Assembly (NCBI GenBank): GCA_037903355.1
Contig: JBAJFE010000005.1
Coordinates: 620,001 to 684,000, forward strand
Direction: 5' to 3'
Source: Trichuris trichiura
Lineage: Eukaryota; Nematoda; Enoplea; Trichinellida; Trichuridae
DNA: 64,000 nucleotides
Part shown: piece by piece, positions 1 through 11,314 of the stretch
Layout: each line of letters opens with the position of its first letter
Numbering within the stretch: the first letter of the stretch is position 1
Program-made: the position numbers and the translations under genes
The notes under the pieces: generated by a model
The model's input: the letters and a program-made list of their open reading frames with translations, nothing else
Told to the model about the DNA's origin: nothing
The model's database searches: none

Positions 1-518
1 TTGGCTAAAGCATCTTGTTTCTTTGTTTTTGAAGATAAAAGTAACTTTGAACTTCATTTACGGCTACAGTTTTTTTTACCGTTAATCGAATATGAACGTT
101 TTGTTTACATGGCTGAAGCATAGCTTTCGGGTTTTTCCTGGCGCGTCATTACTATGTAAGCAGGGTGGTCCAAAAAAGTAATAACGCTATGTTTCACTTA
201 TTTGAGTAAAATATTCCAGTAGGTATCGCGGAAATATTTTTTGTTTTCCTTTTTCCTCTTTAAGATGACTAGTGGTCGTTGAACAAAATAAAAAACAATC
301 GTCTTCTCAGGCGATTAACAGAAACGTGTGGGACACAAAACTGTGAATGTTAACTACGGCAGCAAAGGTAGCTGCAAATCTAGATTAAACTTTTTTGTCT
401 TGAATTTGAATTTCTGCGCGTAGAAAGATCCATTTTCATCTCAATTTTCTTTTCTTTCCTTTTTCACTACTCTCGAATGGATTCCCATACGCATTATTCT
501 CTGTTTAAGTAATACTGT
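1..518. other. Flanking DNA, no gene seen
   Basis: T-rich non-coding sequence upstream of the DUF229 gene. I see no tRNA, repeat or open frame with coding character. It may hold the promoter of the downstream gene, but no element can be pointed out with confidence. Confidence 0.4.
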
Positions 519-2964
519 ATGTGTTGTTTAAGCTTCTTCTTTTATATACAATTATCAAACCGTTGTATGCTTATGAGGTATAACAGCGTCGTTTTCACTT
601 TTTCAGTGCAAACTCGACTGATTATTCATCATTATCGAAAGCGTTTTTGCTATAAGCTTCTCCAGCTTATATCATGTTGCCAAGTTAAGCATGCCTTCTG
701 CATCGCTGTCTCTTTGTCTGTATTGCTTTTCTTTCGGGCATATTTGTCGAATGGACTTTATTGGCATTGCAAAAAAATACCTACAAGCTTACTAACAGAT
801 GTTCAGCTTACTTATATGACCTATGTGCTTTATAATGTAGATGTATCAAATAAGATATCAGACGACCTTGTTCGTCAGGTCATGACACCTCCAAACGATA
901 CGAAATGCTTCTTCCACATGACAGACATAAACGATCCAGAGATAACTAGAGACGCGGTGCATGAAGTCAACTTTCCGAATTGCTCAGCTGAGCCAAATTG
1001 GATTGCCATTCAGAATGATACCATAACTATTAGGCCGAAAGCGATTGAAACTCATGGAAATATTACTTGCACGATTGAATTTTTCAAATTGTTAACTGAT
1101 TTTGAAGTGAAAACGGTACAGATTACCCGGATGTCTTCTAATGTGACAGCAAAAACTGACTTCTTCAATGCAAAATGCAATGCTGATGATCAAAAGACTT
1201 ACAGTAATTATCATGCAACCATTGTACCATCCGATGATGCGCTCAACCGAGCCAAAAGAATGCCGGCTGACGCTGTACCTTTGAACATTTATATTATTGG
1301 ATTTGATACTGTTTCACGATTAGAGTTCATGCGGAAAATGAAGCAGACGTACAAATATATTACAGATGAACTAAAAGGCACAATAATGGAAATGTACAAT
1401 GTAATCAGTGATGGCATTACGCGTGCTGTTCTTGCAACACTGACTGGAATGACTGAGGAAGAACTGCCAGATACGAGAAGATTTCAAAAGAGGAATGTCT
1501 CCTTTGTAGATGTCTATCCATTTATATGGAATGAGCTTAAGGAAACGGGCTACGTTACCTTGTACGCAGAGGATAAGCCAACGCTAGGAACATTCCAATA
1601 TCGTTTGAAAGGTTTCAAGAAGCAACCAACAGATCATTATTTACGTTCTATGTATGTCAGACGTGAAAATGATTCCTTTGATTCCAAGCTAAAAGATTGC
1701 TTTGGTGATGAACATGCGCTTCACGTTCAATTCTCTTATGTTGAAAAATTTTTCACCTCATATCCACGTGATCGGCTGAAATTTGCTTTTCAATTTTTTG
1801 TTCAGTTTAAACACCATGATAACAATTATATCAAAATGGCTGACCATATGACCGTGGATCATTTGAAATTTTTTAATGGTAATTTCTGCATTTTCCAAGT
1901 TTCACTTTCTCATCAAGTTTTGCTTAAATGTTCAAATAAGGATGATCACAAAGTTCAATAAGGAAGCATCCAAATTAATTTCTAGAACTGCTTCGTTCTT
2001 TTACGAATCAGATACAACCGTATGGCCATGTATTTCGTCAGCTGCTCACTTCCTCTTGTACTTGTTATTAAGATGAAAAAGACCTGTTTCGTATTGTGTA
2101 TATTTTTTTATTACTGCAGAAACCGGTGACGTTATTATGCAACCGTATATACTTTTTGATGGTTGTCTTTCAGAGAATGGTTTCCTCAATGATACCGTCA
2201 TTGTGGTTATGTCAGACCAGGGATCCAGATTTTCATCAACTAGACCTACAATTCAGGAAACATTGGAAGAAAGAAATCCATTCCTTGCTATCATATTGCC
2301 ATCATGGTTTAAACAACTGAATCCATTTGCAATGGCTAATTTGCATACAAGTTCTAAACGCTTGACGACACCATTTGATTTGTATGCTACTCTGACACGC
2401 ATTATAGCATTTTCACCACAAAGGTGCATCAGAATTCTTCAAAGAGGCATAAGTTTGTTTAGCGAAGTGCCTAAAAGCAGAGGATGCTATGATGCTAGAA
2501 TTCCTTTGCACTGGTGTCCTTGTTTAGAATGGAAACGCAAAAGTAACGATAGCATTATGGCAAGATTTGTGGCTGAACAAGTTGTGCAAGCGTTAAATAA
2601 ACGCCTGAAACCGTACGGAGACCTCTGTGCTTCTTTATCACTTCAATCGATTCTCGAAGTTGAGATGAATGCAGTTAACGACAAGTACGTTTCTTTTGAG
2701 AGTTCCAGCGACACTAATGATCGTGTAGAAATGTCTAGTGACCTCGTCGATTTTCGTTATCAACTATACAAGTTAAAAATCGGAACATGTCCCGGCAATG
2801 GGATTTTTGAAGCGACAGTGGTTGTTGATGAGCTAGAAAAAAAATTGCATATAGACATGAATCTTCTATTTCGCGTCAACTTTTACGGTACGTCTTCTGT
2901 TTGCATCCAGGAAAAAGATTTTTTCTTACTACAATTGTGTTTTTGCCGGATCTATCTCGTTTAA
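519..2964 (+). CDS. DUF229 membrane protein, two exons
   Basis: Exons 519-1878 and 2174-2964 join in phase (aat g | ag aat) to give 716 residues; the 295-base intron has GT...AG ends. A hydrophobic stretch at about residues 58-77 fits a type II membrane anchor, with the large domain outside the cytosol. DUF229 landmarks run in order: IIGFDTVSRLEFMR (D263), a GYVTLYAEDKPTLGTF block, GF-QPTDHY, FKHHDNN, then NDTVIVVMSDQGSRF (D468), and an end with YGTSSVC and CFC as in family members. DUF229 belongs to the alkaline-phosphatase fold; its substrate is unknown. Oddity: the usual SDHG metal-site motif is SDQG here (Q469), so activity may be lost. The first Met is chosen only because it opens the frame; later Mets at residues 17 and 19 are possible. 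Length is close to family norm. Confidence 0.85.
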
Positions 2965-3518
2965 ACAAAAACAGACGCATTAAAATTAAGAACTGCTATC
3001 AAAAGTGGCCTTAATTTACGCTAACTTTCGGTTATGCAATGCAAACGGTATCGGCATAGCATTGTTTTAACGGTATCGTCTTTTACAGTCACATACAATT
3101 TTCTCATTCTACTCAGTATGCATCGTTTGCTGAAAGATTGTTTTCCTTGATTACATGTATCAGTAAAAAAGCTATGTGAACATTAAAGTATGACGCATAC
3201 GAACCAACATAAAAAATTGTTATGCAATTGCTTAGATCACTCAGTTGTTGAACGGAACGTTTGTACTTTAAGCTCAGGCATGCACAGGTTTCTTGCAGCT
3301 TTTCGACATTTAAATCACATTTGACGTGATGACTAATAGCATATAGCGCACCAGTGGTTTTCTGCAGCACTGATTCTCATAATGGATGGGCAACAATCTG
3401 GAGCGATGGAAAGGTTGTGAGAAAAAAGGATCAGAACGAATTAACATGTCGGCAGAAGGAATGGAAAAAATAATGTATAGAGACTTATGAATATATCGCC
3501 TGCTTTAGCGCCGCTTCC
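2965..3518. other. Intergenic; one open minus frame
   Basis: No gene I can name. On the minus strand a frame is open from about 3376 down to 3113 (SHHVKCDLNVEKLQE... then a hydrophobic run, about 88 codons). Composition is mildly coding-like, but there is no supporting splice structure or family match, so I do not call it a gene. Confidence 0.25.
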
Positions 3519-3997
3519 ATGAATAACTCGTCTGAGACATTTTCTTTTTCTCGGAAAACACACACGTGGCCTACGTCAAACTCACGGATTCTGCATAGTA
3601 AAAATGATGTGAGTTTGCGAAATCTCAACCTTCACTTTCTACGTTTGTTGTGTCGATTGTACCGGTTTTGTAAAATTATAAACAGCTCTTTTATGAAGAA
3701 AAATTGTGATGATGAAAATATGCGAACCCATTGGGAAGTCTCTAATGCTCAAATATTTTGATTATGCGTACGACAGTAAGCATGGTACCTGCAAGTCAGT
3801 TGACGTTCTGCCATTTGAATTTTTCGCTGTACAGACGACCGAGGTTTCACTGGGTAAGTAAACGTTTCGATTATTGTTGCAGACAAGCAGAATTTCCTAG
3901 CGGTTGGTTTAGTTTTATTGAAGAAGTTGGAATGCAGGTTAATTATAATAATTATGGTTTTATTGAAAATGCAGTTGATATTTTGCTAACTGATTAG
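3519..3997 (+). other. Candidate exons of unknown gene
   Basis: Two blocks look spliced. A good donor (gat|gtgagt) at about 3607-3608 is followed by an acceptor ending at about 3683. A frame running from about 3711 (ATG ATG AAA ATA TGC) through LKYFDYAYDSKHGTCKSVD ends at a donor gtaagt near 3853, and continues in phase from an acceptor near 3883 as DKQNFLAVGLVLLKKLEC before a stop. The frames of the first and second blocks do not join cleanly, so this may be a decayed gene or misread noise. No family recognised. It lies on the same strand as, and just behind, the DUF229 gene. Confidence 0.25.
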
Positions 3998-4500
3998 AAC
4001 GTTTATCGACTCAAGTGAGCACTGCCTGGAATATACTGCCATGACAGCTGCTCAATTATTAAAGGAAAAAACCAGTTAGTTTATGATATGGTGAGGTGAT
4101 ATTTTTCTCATTTTAAGACCATACTTAAGCAGAGCCATAAAAGATTAGAAACAGCTTAGCTTTACCGCTTTCACCATTCAAGCATAAATACGTTAGTCAA
4201 AAATTTGCACTTAAATAAACAGAAGACAGCGTTCGCGGTGTAAATCTGTTATCTATCTGAGATAGGCGACTGCAGAGGGGAACAAACTGACGATGAGATA
4301 GCTACTAGCCAGACTGGCAATGATGAGCGCGTAAAAATTAAAGCCATAATATTAATTGCACTATACGCGCAGATATCGATTGTACTGAAGTAAATTATGC
4401 GAAACTTCGACATACTACTCACAAAGATGGTCATGTTTTCCTAAGGCGTTCATTTGAAATTGCGTAGGGAATAAATTTGCATAGCACCATGATATAATGA

Positions 4501-4830
4501 GATAATGAAGCTTTCAAGACATGGTGAAAACGACTCCTTCGCATACTTGAAGCGACGCTTTAAAAGAATTGAGCTCATAGACGCAGAAAAGCGTTCGCGC
4601 GACGCAGATCTCTATTATTAAAATAAGAAGCTTCGAGACGGCAGATGTTCACCAGATGTTATCGACGTTGAACTTTACAAGAAGAAGAAATGATTGGTGA
4701 ATCGACTTCAAAATAAAACAAATGATGTTGCTGAAGTAATATAATCACAATAAGCTATTACTCAGTCTGTGCGACGTCTGGAGACAGGAATGGCTGTAGA
4801 ACACGTAGTTTCTGTTCATTATACTGCGTA
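4501..4830 (+). pseudogene. Decayed coding fragment (copy 1)
   Basis: A frame starting ATG at 4505 reads MKLSRHGENDSFAYLKRRF... and stops after DADLYY. In the same direction it resumes as KLRDGRCSPDVIDVELYKKK, stops, then LVNRLQNKTNDVAEVI, stops, then SVRRLETG. The order and spacing match the sequence at 51,440-51,720 (LRQGRCSQVIINAV..., FANRIEDDAYDVTEMI, KRRLE), at both nucleotide and protein level. Several in-frame stops in this copy make it a pseudogene. Family not recognised. It is charged and could be part of a transposon protein or of an ordinary dispersed gene family. Confidence 0.45.
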
Positions 4831-6649
4831 GTTGAAGCACGTATGTGGAAGAGCTGTTTAAACTTTTGTCGCTTTCAGTTTGAGGGATGATCAGAAAGGT
4901 GCACTCATTCTTCCCGTGACAATACTACGCAAATTGACAGAGAAAAGTTGTGAGAGTGAAACACGTCACAGCCAAAAAAGGTATTAGAATTATGCATGTG
5001 TGGTAAACTATGAATGAATGGAAAGCTTTTGGAATGTTTTTGCATATTGGTATTTGCATTCAGTCTTATCTTGCTTTCAAGCAGTGGAAGGGACGCGTAG
5101 TGAAAACAGATGTACTATTTTTGGTCGTATAGGAGTATGTAAATCATCTTCCTTCAATACCAGCTCAGTGGGACGATGCTCTGCGGGAAGATGAGATATT
5201 CCACTCGACATGGAATAAATCAGCGCTGAGTGACTTCAACATTGTGAAAACAAATCTTTCTGTTCATGTCTCTTCTAGGTCTAACAGCTGATGTTATAAA
5301 GGATAAATACTGTAAGTGTTTTCATAGTTCGTGTCATAATTTTACAATGATTGTCCGCTTGATAAGGTGTTGCTTAATAATTTACACTGTCTGCTTTATT
5401 TTGTGTGTTTTTCTCTTAACAACAACTGCATTTCTTTGTTTTTCTCATTACAAAGGCAGATAAATTGACGTACTCATGCTATTGTAGTCAAGTAGGCTAA
5501 ATCTATAACGCAGCCCTAGAATGTCACGTGCTGCAGACTTGGTTATTTGCTGTAATTGCAGTCTCTCATGCGCATTTAATATGAGTTTTTCTTTTTGAAC
5601 CATTCTATAGGATTCGGTTTTCACTAGCAGTCACAATACCACCTAATATAGCATCTTGGCATGTTAGTCATTTATCCCTCCTCTGTTGTTGTCTTTCGTG
5701 ATGTTCATGGTTGATAGCCTCTTGATCAACCAGTCATCAGCCCGCTATGACGCAAGTTTAAGCCTTACTTTTGGGCCAATGTTTAGGTAAAGGGGCGACA
5801 TAATCGATGACATGTTCTTCTCTCCGGCGTGTCGTTAGAGGCTTGAGTAGATGCGTTATTGTAATATTCTTGTTTTTCTTAAATCAATAACTTCAAGCAA
5901 GACCAATTAATAATGCCTCTACTCAAATACATTCCTTATCCAGAAACTGCCAATGCATAACCGCCACAAAACTAGCTTAACTTTCATTTTTAGGCTAGTC
6001 ATTTTCAACCTGTTCAGGATTTTGACGTTAACCCCCATGGCGTCTTCTTACACTCTTACTTTTCTCTCAGCAAAATTACAGATGATATAAAACAGTAACT
6101 TGTAGTAGTGACTTTCCCTAAGTCATCAACTGCATGAGAGCAGAAACGCATTATGTGATCTCATCTTATACAAAAGATGAGAACTGCTTATGAATTTTTC
6201 GACTGCATTGTATATATGGAAAACCAGTTAGTATGCTACAAAGAACTCTATATCCGGTGTGGCTTTTGAAAGTTGCATTGTTCCTCATGAGGACAAACCG
6301 TATTAAGAAAATAGGAATATAAAGTTTTAGGAACAACTCAGCTAAATTCACAAGACAAATGTCCTCCTTTATCATCAACGCATAATGCATTTTCACTGCA
6401 TTCCGTAGGATATTGGATTGGTATATGCCAATGAGCCAGTTTTGTCCCATGTTTAGGCGAAGAAGAGAAGTGCTGACAATATCACATCCTGACATATGGA
6501 AGCTCGTAATGTCTTCAATCAATGTATTATTTTGCATGACAATACGTGTATTCTAACAGGCAGTCTATTCCCTCTTTAGGTGTGGGTTTCCTGAAGTTCC
6601 TTTGCTTTATGCTACTGATAACCTGATGAATTGGAAGCGTAAAAGACGT
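4831..6649. other. Long intergenic stretch
   Basis: AT-rich DNA with no convincing gene. An open plus frame at 5266-5463 has one hydrophobic run (CLIIYTVCFILCVFLLTTT) and an open minus frame lies at 6166-6537, but neither shows a recognisable domain or clean splice sites. Confidence 0.35.
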
Positions 6650-6722
6650 GTTCTTGTAGTGTAGTGGTTATCACATCTGTCTAACACACAGAAGGTCCCT
6701 GGTTCGAGCCCAGGCAAGAACA
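6650..6722 (+). tRNA. tRNA-Val (AAC)
   Basis: A 73-base cloverleaf with anticodon AAC at 6683-6685 in loop CTAACAC, anticodon stem TCTGT/ACAGA, and T-arm with GGTTCGAGCC. The acceptor stem is GTTCTTG/CAAGAAC, whereas the two neighbouring copies have GTCCTTG/CAAGGAC: a compensatory change at pair 3 that keeps the stem. No intron. A 3' CCA is not encoded, as expected in eukaryotes. Confidence 0.95.
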
Positions 6723-6962
6723 TCGCTATTATTCACCGAAACAGAAACTTATGTTTGCAAAGCAGCAGACTTTTGTTAGCATTTCGTGTTTCCATGAGCC
6801 AAAAAAGTTTAGAGGCTAAGTGTTAATTTTTGAATTTACAGCGACTGTTATTATCAATCAGAATGAATAGTTATTGACATCGATAATCGTCATAGAGCTG
6901 ACTAAAAGAAGCTGAAACAAAAACGTTTCTGTTTGGGTCTATGCAAACTTTAGACATGGATA

Positions 6963-7035
6963 TGTCCTTGCCTGGGCTCGAACCAGGGACCTTCTGTGTG
7001 TTAGACAGATGTGATAACTACTACACTACAAGGAC
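6963..7035 (-). tRNA. tRNA-Val (AAC), reverse strand
   Basis: A 73-base cloverleaf on the minus strand, anticodon AAC (complement of 7000-7002). It is nearly identical to the neighbouring Val genes but in opposite orientation, with an A for G in the D-loop (GTAGTAGTT in place of GTAGTGGTT). The acceptor stem is the standard GTCCTTG/CAAGGAC. A plus-strand open frame at 6941-7141 is only its shadow. Confidence 0.94.
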
Positions 7036-7787
7036 ATTGCAATGGGATAGAAACCTGAGTAGACGACGAGTCATCAAAGGAGTAGCATTCACTTATTTCA
7101 GTCAAATCATAAAATTAGAAAAATACTGCCACTTTAAATAGCGTCTGAATGCATACACACGCATTGGCTGAAGACGTGATAGAAAGTATCCCGAAAGTTT
7201 CTTTCGTTTTGATCAATAGAAATGGTTTCTTTGCATGAAACAGGAAAAGTTTGACAGGTGGTATGCCCATGTTTTTCTTGAAGTCAGTACCCAGCGGCTT
7301 TGCATAATCGTACATTTTCAATCTCATGTTTCTATCGACCTTTAGGCTGGATCTGTTTATGACGTTGTTTTGTTTGCAATAGGTAGTTGGTTCATTTACC
7401 ATGTTGATGCGTACAGTAAAAATTCGGTTATCACTGCTGATTAATGCGGATGGCAGATCAGATATTCTTTTGCGTATATCAGCTTCCTCTTATCCTTAGA
7501 TCTTTTTACTTCAGAATATCAGTTTTCTTACTCATACATGAAGTCACCGTAAACCATAGCTAAAGTAGCAAAATAAGAACGCAAATTTCTGAATATTTCA
7601 GTTCACTGGCACTTATTCGCTTGTTGGCGTTAAAGTTTTTTCAGTGAAGAATAAGGAGAACTGATTATTAGTGATCATAATAGGTGATAGTAGGTTGCTA
7701 CGCGTCTTTTATGTTAGGTAATGGAGGTGGTTGCTAGTGGACTTTTCAATATATCGTGATGTATTTAAATAAGAGTTGTATTTCATC
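7036..7787. other. Spacer between tRNA-Val genes
   Basis: No gene supported. A minus frame at 7115-7402 is open but has no recognised domain. Confidence 0.35.
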
Positions 7788-7860
7788 GTCCTTGTAGTGT
7801 AGTGGTTATCACATCTGTCTTACACACAGAAGGTCCCTGGTTCGAGCCCAGGCAAGGACA
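7788..7860 (+). tRNA. tRNA-Val (TAC)
   Basis: A 73-base cloverleaf identical to the other Val genes except for the anticodon first base (A to T, giving TAC at 7821-7823) and, against the first copy, the acceptor pair. It reads GTA and, through wobble, probably other Val codons. The near-identity to Val-AAC copies points to a recent anticodon shift within one local tRNA family. Confidence 0.94.
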
Positions 7861-7993
7861 CATTCGTTGTCACTTATTTGAAATAGTTTTTTGTGTCAGT
7901 AGTACTTTGAGTTTTTACTTCTCAACTGAATCGTGTTATGCGAGTAGCTCTTATATTGACAGTGTATCCTGACTGATTGTTTTGCCATCATTG

Positions 7994-8178
7994 GGAAACT
8001 GAATAAGAATATACGATGAGAATGGACCAGATGCCGCCGTGTGCCTGCAAAACTTATTGTGCGGTAACTGCTGTCCACTGCGTCTGTTTCTTTCGAAATG
8101 ACGTAATGCACAGTGAAATGCGCAAGCAATGGCGGCATCTGATTCGCATTTGTCCGTCGATTCTGATTCAGTTTTCTC
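7994..8178. repeat. Imperfect inverted repeat
   Basis: The left arm (GAAACTGAATAAGAAT... CAGATGCCGCC at 8029-8039) is matched in reverse complement by the right arm (GGCGGCATCTG at 8131-8141 ... TTCTGATTCAGTTTTC). Arms are about 80 bases with indels around a short loop. It looks like a small foldback element; no target duplication was found. Confidence 0.5.
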
Positions 8179-8833
8179 ATCAGCGACAAATTGGTCCGTA
8201 AATGTGTTGTTAAGAACAAGCAGTTTGGTCCGTTACGATGCTAGGAAAGGGGCTTCAAAAGTATGTGAAGAGCTTTGTTAATCGTTGACGTCAGAAAATG
8301 CTATGACTTATACATCAGACAAGGCAGTAAGGAGATGAACCACTATGAAAAATTCCGATCAATTGCGTATACAGTTGATTCTTAAATCTAAGCTGTGATA
8401 GGAGTAAGTGAACGTTCTGATCCTTCACGGGTTGTGCGATTGAGTATTTCTACCACTTCTTTTTACAGCATTAAGGAAGAGCAAATGTGATCTTATTGTC
8501 GACAAGTCACTGTGTCACCTATCTGCAGTGTAAGAGGCACTCCAGTAAGTCAAATTTGATGATTTAGCAACCACGTCTGGTCCGTGATTTTGCCGTTCTT
8601 AAGGGTGGATAGCACTTTGGGGGCTCTGTTTAGCTGGATTCTAAAACTAAAAGCTTTCATCAATCAAGAAATCTTCTGCATCAAGTATGAACAGTAAGAA
8701 AGGACTGATTTGGTTTCTAAGATCTATTTACCAATAGGATCTCGTTAGAACTTTGTTAAAACACGAGCTTTCGGGTGATAAACTTTCACACGCCGTCAAC
8801 TGCTAAACCGCAAAAGTAATTATACGCTTTCAC

Positions 8834-8867
8834 TGCTGATGAACGGTCATGATTGGACCTTATAGCT
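8834..8867 (+). ncRNA. Hammerhead-like motif, weak
   Basis: CTGATGA at 8836-8842 is followed by a stem GGTC/GACC around a 7-base loop. The GAAA box is degenerate (TTATAGC). It is probably a decayed copy of the module seen intact elsewhere in the window. Confidence 0.3.
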
Positions 8868-9219
8868 TTGGAAAAAAATTTATTGAATGTTATAACGGAA
8901 CATCTTCTGTAACAATGAGTTTACGTACTATTCGAAGTCATATTTAATTCGGCATCTCAATATACGCCTTAGCGATGCTGAGAAATACACAAAGCTATCG
9001 TTACGTAAGGGCAGAATATCAAAGAATGAATGGGCACTTATTACTCCATTAAATTAAGTTATTGTAACTATAGCTCTTGTTAATTCGTCAAAGCATTTTA
9101 TCAATTTAATCATTTACTCTCACAACAATAGTCAGTCAATGGTCACACTATGCAATAAAAGTAATGATGCGCATTAGGCACTACAAAAGAGTAGGTATAA
9201 TTAAATGGACAAAAAGGTC

Positions 9220-9291
9220 CTCCCCGGCCGGGAATCGAACCCGGGTCGCCCGCGTGACAGGCGGGAATACTCACCACTATACTACCGAGGA
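9220..9291 (-). tRNA. tRNA-Asp (GTC)
   Basis: A 72-base cloverleaf on the minus strand with anticodon GTC (complement of 9256-9258), acceptor TCCTCGG/CCGGGGA, T-arm GGTTCGATTCC and discriminator G. All arms are intact. The open plus frame at 9205-9399 is its shadow. Confidence 0.95.
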
Positions 9292-11314
9292 GATGCTATT
9301 AACTTTTTTTTTATTAAATCTGACGTAACTGTCGAAATTACAGACAAGAAAAGCGGATACGAAATGCATGAGAAACTCAGAAAGAGAACCGTCACTTGAT
9401 AATTCTATTAAATTCTTCTAAACACAACTGTATTAGTATTTAGTAATATTCCAGTTTCTAACAGTACTGTGTACTGATTTCGTTTTTCGAAAAAGAACCA
9501 ATTTCAGTTCTCGTTAACTCTATCATTGCAAATAACCAACCACCAACTGAACACATGCCTGTTTCGTCTCAGTGTGCTTTTCCCAGCAATACTGCCTTGC
9601 CCAAGCATCAGCTTAAGCCTAAACATTAGGCTTACATTTCATCTCAAGCTTAAATGAGCACAAAACAACATAATCTGCGTTTCTCTAGAAAGCAACATGC
9701 AGTTTCTAGACAGTAGATCGTTTGCAAGCAAATGACACCCATTTTGGAAAAGTTTTATGCCATGTAGAAACTTTAGCGTCTAAAGTGTGAAGGGCTAAAT
9801 AAAGTGAACTATATTCCCGCTAAGAAAGGAATGCTTTTATTCCCGTAATAGCTCTTCATGCATTTAGTATTTGTCAGGAACTGATTTATTCATGGCAGTC
9901 GATTGATTACCTTCCGTTCAAAGAAGTACGCTCGTACGTAGGGAGGGATAAGGACGTGCTTCTCAATTGTAGTTGCCATTTAGCTTCAAAAAGATTGGTA
10001 CCATTAGTTTTCAGCGATTTTGCTGAATGAGATGTAAAATAAGAGCTTCTATTTAGTTCTCTGAATGGAAAATTCTAGTGTTGAAGTAAATTTGTTTTAC
10101 TGCTTTAACTTTGTTTCTTACCAACTAAGATTTGCTATTAACTTGGATGGAGTTATGAAGGCACTACTATTTGCATAATCCACTTATTAAAGCTGCCACG
10201 CTTTTAAAGATAATTATGCGCTGGTATACTTGTTCATCTTCCGGCCAGTCATGCTTTGGAACCCAGCTATAGTCCCGCGCCGACAGAAAGTGACAATATC
10301 TCCTCGATAAAGGAGTAGAATTTTTTTCATCTAAGCAATCATGACTATTTTTCTCCGCGTGTTATGTGCTTTCATTTTTATTGTGTAATACTGCAAATCA
10401 TCATGTATTCAAAAAGATTTCAACATGACACTTAGTTTTTCTTCTAGAAATTCAACGAATGAATTGATAATAGGTCTGCGTAATAACACCATAGTCCATT
10501 TCTTAGCTGCAGTAAGACATTTATTAAACTTATGAGTCAAATGTTGCTTAGTCTAGCGTTACATCTTAATTTTGTTGACGAGGGAAAGCTGTTTGTGGCC
10601 TTATCTACTTTCGCGCAAATATTCCACCATCACCTTAAAAAATGCACGTTCTCTTGTTGCAAATTTGCCGGTCACTGCTCTGTCTTTTCTTTATCGTAGG
10701 CTTACATATAAGTCAAATGATTCTGCTTTAGCCTGTATAAAGGTAGCGCAGAATGGCCATTCTCCTTTCTAATAAGGCTTGTGCAATATGGCTGACAATT
10801 TGTGAAGAGGAACCTGGATTTTTAAAACTGCGGTTGGCTACGGTGTTTTTTGCGGGTAGATGTATGGCAAGACATCCGTTTATTCTAAATGCCAGTATTA
10901 TTTTGAAAATATGAAGATCAGACTAAAATTAGCTTAATCTGTTTGGAAACTTCATGTTCTTAGCAGCGGTGATGATTAGTTAATGCATTATAACGCAAGC
11001 AGGCCAGTTCGTTAAGGATTTTAAGGCATGAATGGATCGGAAGCCAAATTGATCGATCATGAATTTTTGTTTCGTTTTGGGAATAATTTCGAAGAATTCA
11101 GAATCGTTATCGGTGGAAAACTTTACTGTTTTTTTCTACTTGTAACGTTGTTCTTCTTGCTATACTTTTTCTTTTCTGTCTGAAGAAATTACGTTATTTT
11201 TAAATCAGACCATTAAGTGGTATCCTTTTCAACACGTTCCAGGCGTAGCTATTAAAGACTGTTGTTATTTCACAAAATTCTTTGCTAAAACAGATTCTAT
11301 AAGTAAAGCAGACA
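9292..11314. other. Long intergenic stretch
   Basis: No gene, RNA or repeat I can support. A plus frame at 10,572-10,772 is open by chance as far as I can judge. Confidence 0.35.

Larger units (their letters stand above)
7861..9219. other. Intergenic with repeat traces
   Basis: Apart from the inverted repeat and ribozyme-like motif listed separately, no gene is supported. The open frames at 7896-8219 on both strands fall inside the inverted repeat. Confidence 0.35.

Noticed and set aside
2881..2931. Short intron at the end of the DUF229 gene (donor near GTACGT, acceptor TGCATCCAG)
   Set aside because: It would be only about 23 bases and would remove the YGTSSVC end typical of the family; reading through is better.
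6941..7141. Plus frame over tRNA-Val, and plus frame 9,205-9,399 over tRNA-Asp
   Set aside because: Both are shadows of intact tRNA genes on the other strand.
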